A DNA stretch of 64,000 nucleotides from Lumbricus rubellus (GCA_945859605.1 OX243816.1:1627577-1691576), one strand, 5' to 3'. Numbered from the stretch's first letter, positions 33,425 to 45,509 are shown. The notes: a model not told the origin generated them from the sequence alone. Numbers and translations: made by a program.

Positions 33425-33791
33425 CAGTGCTTCTTAACCAGTGTTCGACCGAACCCCTGGGTTTCGATGAGCCAGTGCCAGGGGTTCGGCAGAGGTCCTC
33501 TGAAATATATACATATTCTGGGTCAGTGAGTGTGAGTGTTTTCATTGTTTCCAAACGGCAACAACAAAATACACATTAAGAAGCAATAATTGGTAGAGTT
33601 GGTACCGTTAGTTAACTGTTAGTAGTTCATGTATTGAAGGTATTAATATTGTGTCACATTTTGGTACAATTTTTAAAAATTTCCCTTTGTTCTCATTAGT
33701 TAAAAAATTATTGTTCAAACTTGAGGGGTTCGGTGAGTGGTCATGGATTTATCTTGGGGTTCGGCTCCCTTGAAAAGGTTAAGAACCACTG
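33425..33791. mobile_element. hAT-type MITE, 367 bp
   Basis: Ends CAGTGCTTCTTAACC and inverted CAGTGGTTCTTAACC, flanked by gtctatgg (33417-33424) and gtttatgg (33792-33799), 7 of 8 identical. No ORF. Confidence 0.85.
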
Positions 33792-34200
33792 GTTTATGGG
33801 GAGGAGACCTGAGGACGGTGTACTGTGACTCCTCTTAAAATTCTCCCGGAGGCTATAATTTTGAAATAGATTTTCTTCAGGCGGATCTGCTTCAGAATAA
33901 ACTCGCTACCCACTCAAGAGTCTTTAGTCTGAACCAACATCACGAGGGAGAGATTTGTTTCATCCCCCCGTTGAAATAAACTCATCCACGGAGACTATTT
34001 TTCATCACAAGATAGGCTGCAAGAGCATCACATGTTTTGCGTTTTTCATCTTTGATCATTGGCCAAAATTAATATAGATCTGATAGAATGGATACGAGGG
34101 AGTTCTGGAGACCTGGTTTTCATGATTTACCGATGACAATAATTATACAGATAATTTATTTGTACCCTTCGCCGCCATAATTATACTTCAAGTCGAGAAC

Positions 34201-34257
<57 letters not shown>

Positions 34258-34258
34258 C

Positions 34259-34302
<44 letters not shown>
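34201..34302. repeat. (GAT)n microsatellite
   Basis: About 34 GAT units with one GAC; an (AAT)n run follows near 34343. It produces spurious poly-Ser. Confidence 0.95.
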
Positions 34303-34303
<1 letters not shown>

Positions 34304-34537
34304 AACGAAACACAGATGAATATCAGACCATACACAATACACAATAATAATAATAATAATAATATTTTATTATAGGACTATAAATCGTTGTGTTCGTCTG
34401 ATCTTTGGGTTTAGTCCTGCAAGGCTCAACGTTTTCAGCGATATGCTAATCAAAATTCGATGACTGAATGGATAACGATTGATGATAAGCCTAGTCTTAA
34501 GTTTCGATTCAAGACGCCCTTCTGCCTTCTTTTGCGT

Positions 34538-34978
34538 TTATGGTTCTGGTGCCCGTTTTTTTAGTTCATATATTCGTAGATATACGATTCCCTTTATGGT
34601 GTCCGGACAAGCATCAGTTGAGTCGTCGTTGACACAGAGAGGTTCTGATAAGTAATCACTACGAAGTTGCTTGTATAACTCGTCGGCTGTCTCCGCCTTC
34701 ACTGGTCGAGTGCAGAAGATCCTCACAAGTTTCAGATCGTTGTAATTGACTTTTTTGTCATCGTGATGATCAGGTCTCTTCCAAAACCCCTTCTCGTTAC
34801 GCCTGCGTCCTTCAAACTCAAGCAGAGCGTCTTTTGCCGATTGTCCTACATAAGCCACCTTTGCTTGCCCGACATAAAAGAATCGATCGGTTTCAATCGC
34901 AAGCTTGATCTCGTTACATAACTTGTCTACCTTTCTGATTTCAGGTTCGACGTGCCCTTGGGATCCTGCGGCCCCCAT
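34538..34978 (-). CDS. Copy 3: GIY-YIG-like small protein (146 aa)
   Basis: Unnamed family. Order of parts: N-terminal MGAAGSQGHVEPE extension, helix VDKLCNEIKLAIETD, strand RFFYVGQAKVAYVG, basic segment GRRRNEKGFWKR, PDHHDDKK, strand LKLVRIFCT, helix ADELYKQLRSDY, EPLCVN, then GIVYLRIY and a short basic tail. YIG is replaced by YVG, and the acidic helix residue is retained (DELYKQL). A splice acceptor (gaaattgtag) lies 10 nt upstream of the ATG, as in copy 8. Copies 3 and 8 form the long-linker subgroup. Function unknown; nuclease-like fold is inference. Confidence 0.72.
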   Translation of the reverse strand: MGAAGSQGHVEPEIRKVDKLCNEIKLAIETDRFFYVGQAKVAYVGQSAKDALLEFEGRRRNEKGFWKRPDHHDDKKVNYNDLKLVRIFCTRPVKAETADELYKQLRSDYLSEPLCVNDDSTDACPDTIKGIVYLRIYELKKRAPEP

Positions 34979-37900
34979 GACAGCTCTCTACAATTTCATA
35001 CAGAAGAATACAATTCGTTTTTAGTCGGACCAATCTATGAAATAACTTCGGTGAATCCCCCAAAATTGCAAGAAACGTTTTATGATGATTGTCTGGTGTC
35101 CTAGGTCTGGTGATGAACATACTAAAAGTTACAAGAAATCGGACCACGGTAAGTGGTCTAATTTTGGCGGGGAAAAGATGGCCACCACTTGGACCAGGCT
35201 TGGAATCTGGAAATGACGCTGTTGGAAACAAATCATGTAACAATTTGCTAACGTGCATTTCTAGACTAATTTGACCCTCCTGAAAACGAAAATCGTGGTT
35301 AACAAGCTTGATTTTTAGCAATTTCTACGGTCATTTGAACTCATTTCGTACATTGACCCGACTATTTATGGACATGGAAGACAAAACTGGACTAGCTGAA
35401 GCATACCAATGACTTGTATTAAAACGTTGATGTCTTTGCAGTGCATTAAAGAAAAATAAATGCGCGTGAGGATTTCTGTTACTGATTACGACAAGTCTCA
35501 ACAAGAAATGTTCTGTCACATTGCATTCGTAAAGTGATGGACTCAGATAAACAGAATAATTCAGGAGCCATTGGTCGCCTGAAATACTTTCAGGACAAAG
35601 ATGATGTACTGTTTAGAGTATGTTGCACACAATCTCAAGTGCTTCTTAAGAGGCATCTATCCCAAATAAATCTGAAGAGGCATCTATAATATTACCAAAA
35701 GTACGTCTTTAGAGGCCAACTAATAGCAAATAAGACTTAGGCCTACGTCTTAAAGGGCATGTTACATCGTTTCCAACTTTCAGTGTTTTTAAAATGTTTA
35801 CTGCAATTAGCACTTTTTCACTGGCACACTTGCATCAAATTTCATGAAAATAATTGACTCTAGAAGACTGGAAACCAAACCTGTCTCTCTTTGTCAGACA
35901 GACAGAGACAGAGACAGACAGAGACAGCAAGAGACACACAGTGAAAGACAGACAGAGAGACACAGAGAGACACAGAGAGAGACACAGACAGAGAGAGACA
36001 GAGACAGAGAGAGAGAGAGCAAGCGGGTGAGCGAGCGAACGGAAGAGTGCTTCTTGCAGTGACAAGCTAGAAAGCGGCATGCTCCAAGAATAATAGTTAT
36101 TGTCTTCAACAAGATGTCATAGGTCTACATTACGACATCAAAATTTGACTACTTTTTCCCCGAACAATCGACCGAACTGTCCGATGAAATTCTATAATAA
36201 CTACGATGACCCACTTACTGTTTCAATGATGAAGTCGTTCAAATGCCGCTGACGATTCAGTGTAGGCCTAAGTGGACATTAAATCGTAGTTCGGCGCATT
36301 AAGCCATGGTATATTTTTATTGTCAGCGTAAGTCCAACGTCTTTTTAACCGTGGTTTTGCTAGATAAGAAACACTTCTCAACTTTAAGTCTTAACTCTTA
36401 ACCAATGATTGTCCTCGATTTACCTGTTGAACTATGCCGAGAATGACCACCAAGTTGAATGCTATAGATAGACGCATTGGGAAACAAGTAAGGCTTTCGC
36501 TCTTAGAATTCTAATCTAAGTCTGTTTAACCTGAGATTATGACGACCGAACAGCATAGCGGTCTGTTGGGTATTGTGCGCTGTTACAGGAAACTTCTAAT
36601 ACGCAGATGACGTAGGCTAGTCTAATGGGGGACCAAAGGAGCTTTTAAAAACCGATTATAGGCCTATCATAATTTTTTCTTACAGTTTGCAGTTGAAACT
36701 GCCGTCTGTCGAGTGTGTTATTGAACAGCCTACATCACAAGAAACACCGCCTCTCAACGATCTGATAAGAAATTCTATTCTTATTAATAACAAAGTTTTA
36801 TGCAGTATCAATTCAGTTCAATAGCTTTTCGGGATAGCATGCGTATAAATCACCGGTTACAGTTTCCTGGAATAAAAGTCATGCTAAATATGCAGATTAA
36901 AGACAGTCAAGCAAGAGTTAATTGATAATCCACGTTATTATCATCTTACAGTGAAAGGCTACAAACAATTTATATAAAATTAAAAAATTTCTGATAGCAA
37001 TTTCTGTAAAGAATCAACAAAGCACTAAGTAAGTAAGTATGGCTTTTATTACTCCATTTGCAAACGCACAAATACAAAGATTACTACAAACTGTTCGGCC
37101 TACTGAAAAAACCTGCTTGAAATCTCTTCAAATGTGCTAACATTGCATTCTCGTTAGTTTCAACAAGTACGGTAACCGTATCACTTCCTATGTCTTCGTG
37201 TCTATCACTCTGTCTCTATTTTGTCTACCTGTCTGTCTGTCTGTCTGTCTGTCTGTGTCTTTCATTCTCTACATGTTTGTCTATCAGATCTCATTGTAGC
37301 CTATGCCTATTCTGATTTCTTTAAGATTAATATTGCAAATAAGGTATTTTGGAAACTATTAGCTTATATTTATGTAAACGACAGAAAGTGTTAAAAAATT
37401 CAAAACAGACTCCGACTCAAACTGAAATCATTATCATCTTATATGGTGACTATATAATGAAAACAATAAAATACAAAATTTATTGACACTTCCGAAATAA
37501 AGTACATGTATACCATGGTTCTTATTCGACTATTGTATATAGTTCGAATCGTCTATCAGATAGGTTGTATCTGCCTATCTATAATGAAGTCTGTAATCTT
37601 CTTTAGGCATGTCTTTACTGCATTCAAAGCGAACGTCACTTGACGAGTAAACAGTTACATTGCACACGAATGTTCAACGATGATGATGCGGCAGCTACGA
37701 ACGTTACAGCAATACAAGAACGACCATTCTAGACTTCTCAAGTTAGATGAACACTACAGTGTCTGCTGAACACTAGACACGAAGTCTAATGCAGAATGTA
37801 CAGTCTAAGCTTCGTGATAATCTGACTGCTATCACAACTGCTCAGCGTCTGTTCTCATCGACTGCTCTCTGATTCTGCTCCCCGATTCTCTCTATACTAA

Positions 37901-38552
37901 CTTACTTATCCTAGGACATTGTAAGCAACCTGGTAAAGGTGTTTCTCTATTGGTCCGTCCAATCTTGAATCCAAAGATTGACATCATAAGAATCCTGCTA
38001 AAGGTGTGGCTTCAGTCCTACCTTACCTACTTATGCTAGCCTATGAATTACTTCCTTGTAATGGTAGGCGTGATATTCCCAGAAGATTCTGGAATGCAAC
38101 ATGTGAGTTCCATCCATTATCTCCCATTAGTGGTTTGATATCGGCTTGCCTTTGAAGACCGATGCTCTATAGAAGTCGATGGAGGTCCACAGTAATAATT
38201 CTTCATTAGTACATTAATCACTACAGTAATAATTCTTCGTTGGGACATTGTCATCACATGTCCTCCTCTTTCAGATCCTCACACTATATCTAGGTTCCAT
38301 GTCCTTCTGCTTCTATCACTGGCCACTCTCTCATGGCTGTCTGCCTATCTCTATCTCTCATAGTCAGTGAGTCACTGGTTGCTGCAGGCCTGGATTCAGC
38401 TGTGAGAATCTTAAGACTTATCTCTGTAAAGCTAAGTTACTTTACATTACAATTCTAAGACTGAACTCTCTCATACATGTATGCAATTTCAGTCGAAATA
38501 GTGTTATGCACTAATAATTGGGAGCGAGGCCGTCCTATAAATAGGCCTACTC
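34979..38552. other. Intergenic, no supported gene
   Basis: Contains a purine-rich GACA/GAGA microsatellite (35896-36020), an upstream-module-like segment (about 36295-36510, with ccgtggttttgct, aaccaatgatt and gatagacgcattgggaaa), and (TCTG)n at 37227-37258. The rest is AT-rich without recognisable coding sequence. Confidence 0.5.
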
Positions 38553-38717
38553 TCAACGCGAGTATATTCGGACATAAACAGCTCCCCAATTGGTTACTAT
38601 ACGCCGATCCCTTCCCAGAGTTTTGTTCACACAGAGTTGATGCCTTCCGTGTTTTCTCATCAGTTCGTTTTCCAGACTACCAACCTTCCCCTTCCTCATG
38701 TAAGGTGTGTGGTGGAC

Positions 38718-38924
38718 CAGAGCCTTCTATTACTGAGAGTTTGGTATTCAATGGTAAAGAGAAACTCGCGCTGTGATTGGTTGAAATTCATGGGCTCCAT
38801 TTTAGTTCAAGATGTGTCGCTTTGTAACAAGGGCGATATCAAATTGCAGTTGTATTGCACTGCAGTGACTTATAAAGTTACCTACCACATGTCTCTGAAC
38901 GTGACGTTTACAGGTACCGTTGAG

Positions 38925-38958
<34 letters not shown>

Positions 38959-39776
38959 ATAGACAGACAAACAGAAAAAGAAACAGATAGAGTACAGAGA
39001 CAAACAGACAAGCAATGAGAGACAGAAAGCAAGAGAGACAGACAGACTGTCAGTCAGTCTGTCAAACGTCTGTCTGTATGTCTGTCTCTCTCTCTTTCTC
39101 TTGCTCTCTGTCTCTTTCTCTATGTCTGTCAGTCTATCTATCTTTCTGTCTCTCATTGCTTGTCTGTTTGTCGATCGCTATCTACCTGTCTCTGTCTCTA
39201 TCTGTTTCTTTTTCTATTTGTCTGTCTGTCTGTCTGTCTATTTGTCTGCCAGTCTGTCTCTCAACGGTACCTGCAAAGTGACAGATAGACTGACAGATAA
39301 AGAGATAGACAGATACAGAGGCAGAGTAAGAGACAGATAGAGTGAGAGACAGACGGGAGAGACATACGGGAAAGATAGACAGACAAACACACACACACAC
39401 AGAGAAAGAGAGAATGAGACAGAGAGACAGACAGAGAATGAGAGAGTGAGACAGAGGGACAGAGAAAGACACAGACAAAGACACAGACAGAGAGAGACAG
39501 ACAGAGAGAGCGAAACACAGACAGAGAGATAGAGACAGAGAGAAATACAGAGAGATAGAGAGAGAGAGGGAAATAGATAGGGAAAGAGAGATACAAAGAC
39601 ACAGACAGAGTGAGACAGGCAGAGATAGAGAGCAAGACAGAGACACAGAGAGAAAAATAGAGAGAGACAGAGGGAAAGAGATAGGGAAATAGAGACAGAC
39701 ACACAGAGAGACAGACAGAAAGAGCGAGACAGAGAGAGAAAGAGATAGACAGACAGACAGACAGACAGAGAGAGAA

Positions 39777-39807
<31 letters not shown>

Positions 39808-39853
39808 AAGATAGAGATAAAGAGAGAGATAAAGAGAGAGAGAGAGAGAGAGG

Positions 39854-39901
<48 letters not shown>

Positions 39902-40435
39902 TTGACAGACAGACAGATAGTAAAAGAGAAACACAGACACAGATAGACTGACAAACAGACAGACAGAGATAGAGTAAAACAGAGAAAGAGGCAGAGAAAG
40001 GGAGACAGACAGACAGACAGACAGACATACGCACAGAGGTAGACAGAGAAAAAGACAAACATACAGAGACAGAGGTCTCGACATTTAAGGTTCCGGTGAA
40101 AGAACAATTGTACTAGGCGTGTTACATGTTTAAAGAAACTGACATAATTATATCAGAGAGTATTATTAAATTACACATGTGGCAGCTGAATTTACATGTA
40201 ATATAATATCTTCCCGATAGACCTAATTAGAATTCAATCCAGAGTGTCAACACAACTAAGAGAAGTATCTGCTACTAAATGAATTTGACAGGCACTTATC
40301 GTTGCTACTTACTTACTCAACCCCTTCCGGTTGAACAAAAATGGAGTCCATGTCAGCCGACCAATCAGAATGCAGGAATCCGTTTACCATTGCGCCTATA
40401 GGAGAAGACCAAACTCTCAGTAATAGAAGGCTCTG
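38718..40435. mobile_element. hAT-type non-autonomous DNA transposon (1718 bp) inserted in copy 4
   Basis: Perfect 28-bp inverted ends beginning CAGAGCCTTCTATTACTGAG, flanked by perfect 8-bp duplications TGGTGGAC (38710-38717 and 40436-40443). Similar subterminal segments follow (TGATTGGT...CTCCATTTT.GTTCAA) on both sides. There is no transposase ORF: most of the interior (38928-40075) is GACA/GAGA microsatellite, including an imperfect hairpin at about 38912-39277. Confidence 0.95.
38928..40075. repeat. GACA/GA microsatellite filling the hAT element
   Basis: Over 1.1 kb of CAGA, GACA and GAGA repeats. The first 360 bp are inverted around about 39057, with ggtaccgttgagagaca at 38914 and its complement near 39257. 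All ORFs here are Ser/Leu/Cys artefacts. Confidence 0.93.
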
Positions 40436-40962
40436 TGGTGGACTATGGGGTCAAGATTTCCATCCTCCTTGTCCGCATGATGTCCTTCCTTGTCGTGATT
40501 GCGTACTGCGTCATCAGCGTTAGGACCGTGCTGTCCAACGACTCCTATGTAGAAGCGCCGACTGTTTCTTTTTGCTCTGGCTATGGTCGCTGTGAGTGGC
40601 TCCTTCCAAGCTTGAGCGTACCGCGCCATCTTGCGATTCGTTTCTGCAATAAATCATCGTTTTATAACGTAGTCCAGATCGCAATTGTTAGTGTAGGTCT
40701 ACTCTACAGTAGCCTACACTGCACACAAACTGATGTGTTTGATCGTGTGCATGAAGTAACTAGAAATCCGTCCTTCCGAACTTGAGGTTTCGACCCTTCA
40801 GTCTTTTTAGAGCACTGTAACCATAGTCTCCTTTGCACAGCCAACTACACGTGAATCGTAATTATACAGATCGAGAATTACCAGCAGTCTATTTACTGCA
40901 ACTCTCATACAAAACAAATTAAAACAATTTGTGTAAATTATATGTCTTATATCGAGATAAAA

Positions 40963-41325
40963 CTAGGCTGTCACATTCATTTTACCATCAGCGCTATTGT
41001 AGACGCGAACAAAAACGATTCCCCAATATTTTCTTTTTATCCTCGTAAAAACATCGTCTGCTATCACAAGCGTCGCATTCAAACTGAGCTCGTGTCCTCC
41101 GTGTTCACTCATCAGCTTCGTATAAAGAGCACAGGCATTGTCCTTCGTCAAAAGTCGTGTGTGGTAGACCGTCGGAGTGTCACTTCCCGCAGCCTCATCA
41201 GCGATCTGGCTTACGTGAAATGACGATTCGCCTCCGATTCCTATGTAGAAACACTGGCTGTTGCTTTTGGCCGTTTCTATGATCCGATTGAGCACATCCT
41301 TCCTAGTTTCAACGTACTTCGCCAT
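40963..41325 (-). CDS. Copy 5: GIY-YIG-like small protein (120 aa)
   Basis: Unnamed family; closest relative is copy 7. Parts: MAKYVETRKDVLNRIIETAK helix, QCFYIGIGGESS, a linker in which the HHAD motif is replaced by DEAAGSD, VYHTRL, helix NACALYTKLMSEHG, LSLNAT, and strand YWGIVFVRVY with a short tail. The helix acidic residue found as ALExEL elsewhere is Tyr/Thr here (ALYTKL), so a nuclease-like active site would be altered. Acceptor tttattgcag lies about 16 nt before the ATG, as in copies 4 and 7. The gene and its upstream 1 kb are duplicated around copy 7. Confidence 0.72.
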   Translation of the reverse strand: MAKYVETRKDVLNRIIETAKSNSQCFYIGIGGESSFHVSQIADEAAGSDTPTVYHTRLLTKDNACALYTKLMSEHGGHELSLNATLVIADDVFTRIKRKYWGIVFVRVYNSADGKMNVTA

Positions 41326-41403
41326 CTGACGATTGGTTTCTGCAATAAATCATCGATTTCTAACGTAGTCATGATTTTATTCTCGGCATTTATACAGCGC
41401 CCC

Positions 41404-41655
41404 AATAATCCTGGTCGCGAGAACCAGATTAGTCATCCCTTGCCTTGCCTTCAACCTTCCGCGACACAAGGGTTGGTCGCATTTTCTACATTTCTTCTCC
41501 ATCCTTTCCTGTCTTCGGTTGCTCTCAACAATTTCTCTGTTGATAACCCCGTCCAATCACACATGTTGTTCCACCACCTCTTCCTAGGTCTTCCTCTTGA
41601 TCTTGCTCCAGGAACCGTTCCTTGCATAATTTCTTTCTCTAAGCAATCTCCATGA
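41404..41655 (-). mobile_element. Possible LINE fragment (RT C-terminal type)
   Basis: The minus strand reads SRGRPRKRWWNNMCDW-like, as found at the ends of some LINE ORFs. This segment is absent from the otherwise duplicated sequence near 58010-58075, consistent with an insertion. Ends not defined. Confidence 0.35.
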
Positions 41656-41753
41656 TTAATTATTCATCGCAGATGTCTATACTATAGTCAAAATAAAAAT
41701 CGATAGAATTGCAGAAGGATCAAACTCCGCTCCACGTCGAAGATCCAAAAGGA

Positions 41754-41769
41754 TCAGACAGACAGACAT

Positions 41770-41812
<43 letters not shown>

Positions 41813-41823
41813 CACAGACAGAA

Positions 41824-41856
<33 letters not shown>

Positions 41857-41966
41857 CACACACAGAGACACACACACAAACACACATACACACAAACACA
41901 CATACACACAAACACACAGACACACAAACACACAGACAGACAGGCAGACAGATAGACAGACAGTCA
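41754..41966. repeat. (GACA)n/(CACA)n microsatellite
   Basis: Tetranucleotide GACA tract passing into ACAC repeats, at the position equivalent to 58141-58228 in the duplicated segment. Confidence 0.95.
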
Positions 41967-42189
41967 CGATGAATGGTGTTTAAGGGTAGCAACGACGGTT
42001 AAATGGAAGAGCATGGATGCGGAAGTGGATTTTCGTAAGAATTTCACAGAACAAGGTGCGATAAAGGCACTTACTTCAAAGGTGAATAATTCTGACGTCA
42101 GAATATTCTTCCTATCTCCTATGAAACATATAATCAATTTATAGTTCTGTGTATTAAACTGTAGATTAAACATTATACCACATAATATT

Positions 42190-42490
42190 ATTGTAGTTTA
42201 CCGAACGATGTTCTGTTTACCGTGGCTCTGTTTAGTATTCCTAAGCAACGCCTCCCGCGTCCTAGTTTCAACCAATGACTGGCGACATTTTCATGTTGAC
42301 CTACTCTGCGTGTCGTCCGGCTGTCTAGGCCACACATACCGTTACGGTAGGCCTACAATGTATATTATAAAAATTAGTACTGAATATTATGAGGTCTAGG
42401 CTGTTGACAGTTAAAAATATAAGCTGTGGAAAACACGAAGGTCGTCTTTGCAGACGTTTGTTTACATTTCGTCATCGTTTAAAAATCATT
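42190..42490. promoter_or_regulatory. Upstream module B (CCAAT-containing) of copy 5
   Basis: Shared with 58440-58660 and, more weakly, 54500-54610: ttaccgtggctctgtttagt, an AACCAATGA-type box (42270) next to TGGCG, and a further block near gcagacgtttgtttac. Conservation beside paralogues suggests a promoter or 5' exon; function is inference. Confidence 0.4.
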
Positions 42491-42783
42491 GAGCTATAAT
42501 TTTGTGCAGCAAGTCCTTCACTCACAGTTTGCTCTGCAATAGACCTGTAAACCTACATGTAGTTGTATCTGCGCCATTGAAGTATGTGGAGACTTTTTAC
42601 CTTTGAACGATGAGCAATGTTAAAAACGAGTATCATGGATCTGCTTTGCAGACGCTAATCACCTACATGTATCTGACTTCCACCGATCGGGATTGAATTG
42701 TGATTTTCTATTAGGTTATAATTTCTTTCTTTGTACCTGGCTGCGGCGTGTCAGCAAGAGCTCATTAAAACGAATATTATCAT

Positions 42784-42886
42784 CGTCGCCGACATCGTCA
42801 TCGTCATCATCATCATCATCATCATCATCACCATCACCACTACCACCACCATGACCATCACCACCATGATCATCACCATGATCATG

Positions 42887-42933
<47 letters not shown>

Positions 42934-42969
42934 GATCATCATCATCATCATCATCATCGTCGTCGTCGT

Positions 42970-42998
<29 letters not shown>
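42784..42998. repeat. (ATC)n microsatellite with ACC/ATG interruptions
   Basis: Trinucleotide tract that gives spurious poly-Ile and poly-Met frames. Confidence 0.95.
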
Positions 42999-43001
<3 letters not shown>

Positions 43002-43492
43002 TAATGGAGTATTACTGCATTGTATTAAACGGGTCTTCAGACTGCCCACTCTCTCGAATTCATCAACTGCCCAGTGTGTCACGCTGGCCTCTTGTGTATA
43101 AACTGACAGTCCCTGCATCGTAATCCCAGATTTCTAAAGCGACACTCGAAACCCAAGCGGGCACCACCTTATTCACGAGAGCTGTGTCTAGTCAGAAGGA
43201 TTGTCTAAAAGAATGGTCCGGTATGTCGGTTTCAGCTGATGTTCTCAATGCATAAGAAAGTGATTTTTGAAAGCCTTTAAAACAACTTCAATTTGTGTAT
43301 AGGTTATTCTAACAGGCATGTTTTGAAAATATTGTCCTAATTGTAAAGACACAAAAGCATTTCATGGTATAGAACGAAATTGTGCCTGCGTAGCCTATAT
43401 ATAGTCTGCATTTCAGAAATGGAGCAGTACTACGTTAAAATTATTGAATTTGAAAAATCGCTGGCATCATAATCGCTGTCCCACTAAGAACG

Positions 43493-43831
43493 TTAGTAGA
43501 TGCGAACGTAGACGACTCCTCTGTTGGCTGTTATACTCCCATATCCTCCGCGCCTCTGGTTCACACAGAGTTGATGCTCTATGTGTTCTTCGATCAGCTC
43601 TTTTTCAAGACTGCAGGCGTTTTCAGTCTTCATAAGTCGTGTGTGGTGGACTTTGCGTGCGGCATGTCCCACTTCCTCGTCAGCGTGATGTCCTCCGCTG
43701 TCACGATTGCGCACTGCATCCTTCGCGGTTTGGCCGTGCTCTCCAGCGAATCCTATGTAGAAACGCCGACCGTTTCTTTTAGCTTTGGCTATGACTTCAT
43801 TGAGTCCGGCCTTCGACACATACTCGGTCAT
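43493..43831 (-). CDS. Copy 6: GIY-YIG-like small protein (112 aa), compact consensus member
   Basis: Unnamed family; probably the best single representative because it has all motifs and no extensions. Parts: helix GLNEVIAKAKRNG, strand RRFYIGFAGEHG, helix TAKDAVRNRDSGG with HHAD, strand VHHTRLMK, helix ACSLEKELIEEH, QLCVN, a GG-containing loop and final strand GVVYVRIY at the stop. Conserved R (in RNRD), HH, E (in LEKEL) and N (in LCVN) sit where GIY-YIG nucleases keep Arg, His, Glu and Asn (inference). The ATG follows a putative acceptor (gatttatttcag) by about 24 nt. Confidence 0.75.
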   Translation of the reverse strand: MTEYVSKAGLNEVIAKAKRNGRRFYIGFAGEHGQTAKDAVRNRDSGGHHADEEVGHAARKVHHTRLMKTENACSLEKELIEEHIEHQLCVNQRRGGYGSITANRGVVYVRIY

Positions 43832-43859
43832 CTGGAGAGGTAGGCCTAGTTCCTGAAAT

Positions 43860-44230
43860 AAATCAAAAGCACTCCTTAATTAACAGGTGCAATGCGCTTG
43901 AATTTCGAGTGGCGCTTTGGAAGTTTGAAATTTACGATGTGAAAGAGCAGTGTTTGCAGTTTTGAGATCTGTGCAGAATTAAGCAGGAAGAGGCAATGTC
44001 TTGATAAGTTATTGATAAGTTCGTGCTTTGATGCGTTGCGATGCGAGAAAATGCGATTCGATTAAAGGTATTGCAAATGCAATCCATGCACTGAGCTTCA
44101 CAATAATAATCTCGCTGGCAAAAAACACAAAGCAGAAGATTTTTTGTGAAGGTTCCCTGTGACTGATATCAAACTCCTTTTTGTCCAATAACAGTTTAGA
44201 ACACAATGACACAGTACTTACCTCCAAATT
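43860..44230. other. Upstream flank of copy 6, nothing recognised
   Basis: No family-module similarity is visible here. The candidate module lies at 54.5 kb, beyond the LINE insertion. Confidence 0.4.
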
Positions 44231-45509
44231 AAAGATAAGATAAGATAAGATAAGATAAGATAACCGTTTATTGACGAAGCATCAACCAAAACAAAATAAA
44301 AGCAATCAGTACAAACACAATAACTTTCGATTGATCGGTGCATAAGTCAAAGGATCAATCCAAAAAAGGTCGTATGGACCCGCCGAGGCTGGATTGACCC
44401 TTCCTTTCTCAATATTGAATATAACATTTGGCTGTTGTAAAACAGTGCAAAGAGCATGTTACACATGAAACAAAAGCAAAACTGAAACGAAATGACAAAG
44501 AGATGTAAAAAAAAACCACACAAAATTATGACCAATAGTTTAAATCTAGTAAACAGAGATTAAACAGTCTTTTAACTTTTTCTTAAACATGTTTATGGTG
44601 GGTATAAGTGTAACATACTTTGGAAGGTTATTCCATATCATAGGGCCAGAACATTTAATCGAAAATAATTTCGTCCTAGTATGTGCAACATCGGTGCGGT
44701 AGTAGCCTAACAGAGTTCTAGTGAAATGGTCATGTAGCCTACAGCAATTCCCTGACAAAAATAACCATCAATTGTCCTAGGCAACAATCTGTGATGACAG
44801 CGAAGCATGAACAAACTGATTTGAAACTTATTTATATCTGCTAATCGTAGTATGTTATAGGTTCGAAAATTTGGTTTGGTACTCACAGACCAGCATAATA
44901 AGAAAATAGTTCGAATGGCACGTTTTTGCAAACTCTCCAATTTTTTTAAATAAGAAGTATAAGTTGAGGCCCAGCATGTTAAAATTATGACAAGTATGGA
45001 TAAATTAAAGAATAGTAGGCCTATTATAGCCTTGTAATGTAGCTTGAGAGAGACATTGACGGATTCTTGATAGCACGCTAATATTTTTTGCTATTTTTTT
45101 AGATATTTGCTTAGAGTGTTCTTTCCAAGTGAGGTGCTGGTCCATATACACACCTAAAAATCTAAATGATTCAACCGGCATAATCAGTTGACCATCCATT
45201 GTCAATCTGTGATCACAAACTTGTGTTAGTTTACGGCGGGATCCAAAAAGAATAAAGTTTGTTTTATCAAAATTAACCGACAATTTGTTAGCTCTAAACC
45301 AGGCAGAAATGGTGATTAGCTCATGATTAGCTCTTTCAAATAATGATTCTATTGACTTATCAGATAGAATGGCATTCGAGTCATCAGCAAGCAATATATA
45401 GTGAAACACTTTGGAAGTAGTCGCCAGGTCATTTACATATATCAGAAATAATAATGGCCCAGAATAGAGCCCTGAGGTACACCACAACTGATGGGTTTGC
45501 CAATAGATA

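Larger units (their letters stand above)
38553..40629 (-). pseudogene. Copy 4: family member split in frame by a hAT-type insertion
   Basis: The 5' part (40629-40436) encodes MARYAQAWKEPL...RRFYIGVVGQHG...GHHADK...IVHH. The 3' part (38717-38553) encodes VHHTPYMRKGKVGSLENEL, HQLCVN and GAVYVRIYSR plus stop. The two fit the same family at exactly the point where the 1718-bp element lies. Removing the element and one copy of the 8-bp duplication leaves one frame of 116 codons plus stop, matching the 111-120 residues of copies 5-7, and neither half has another lesion. As it stands, translation stops at residue 70, just inside the element, losing the helix, LCVN and the final strand. The splice acceptor ttattgcag upstream of the ATG is intact. 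Confidence 0.92.

Noticed and set aside
39182..40107. Three overlapping 265-300 residue Cys/Leu/Ser ORFs
   Set aside because: GACA/GAGA microsatellite inside the hAT-type element; not a transposase.
41754..41966. CRISPR-like array in the GACA tracts
   Set aside because: Uniform tetranucleotide repeat without spacers, in a eukaryotic genome.
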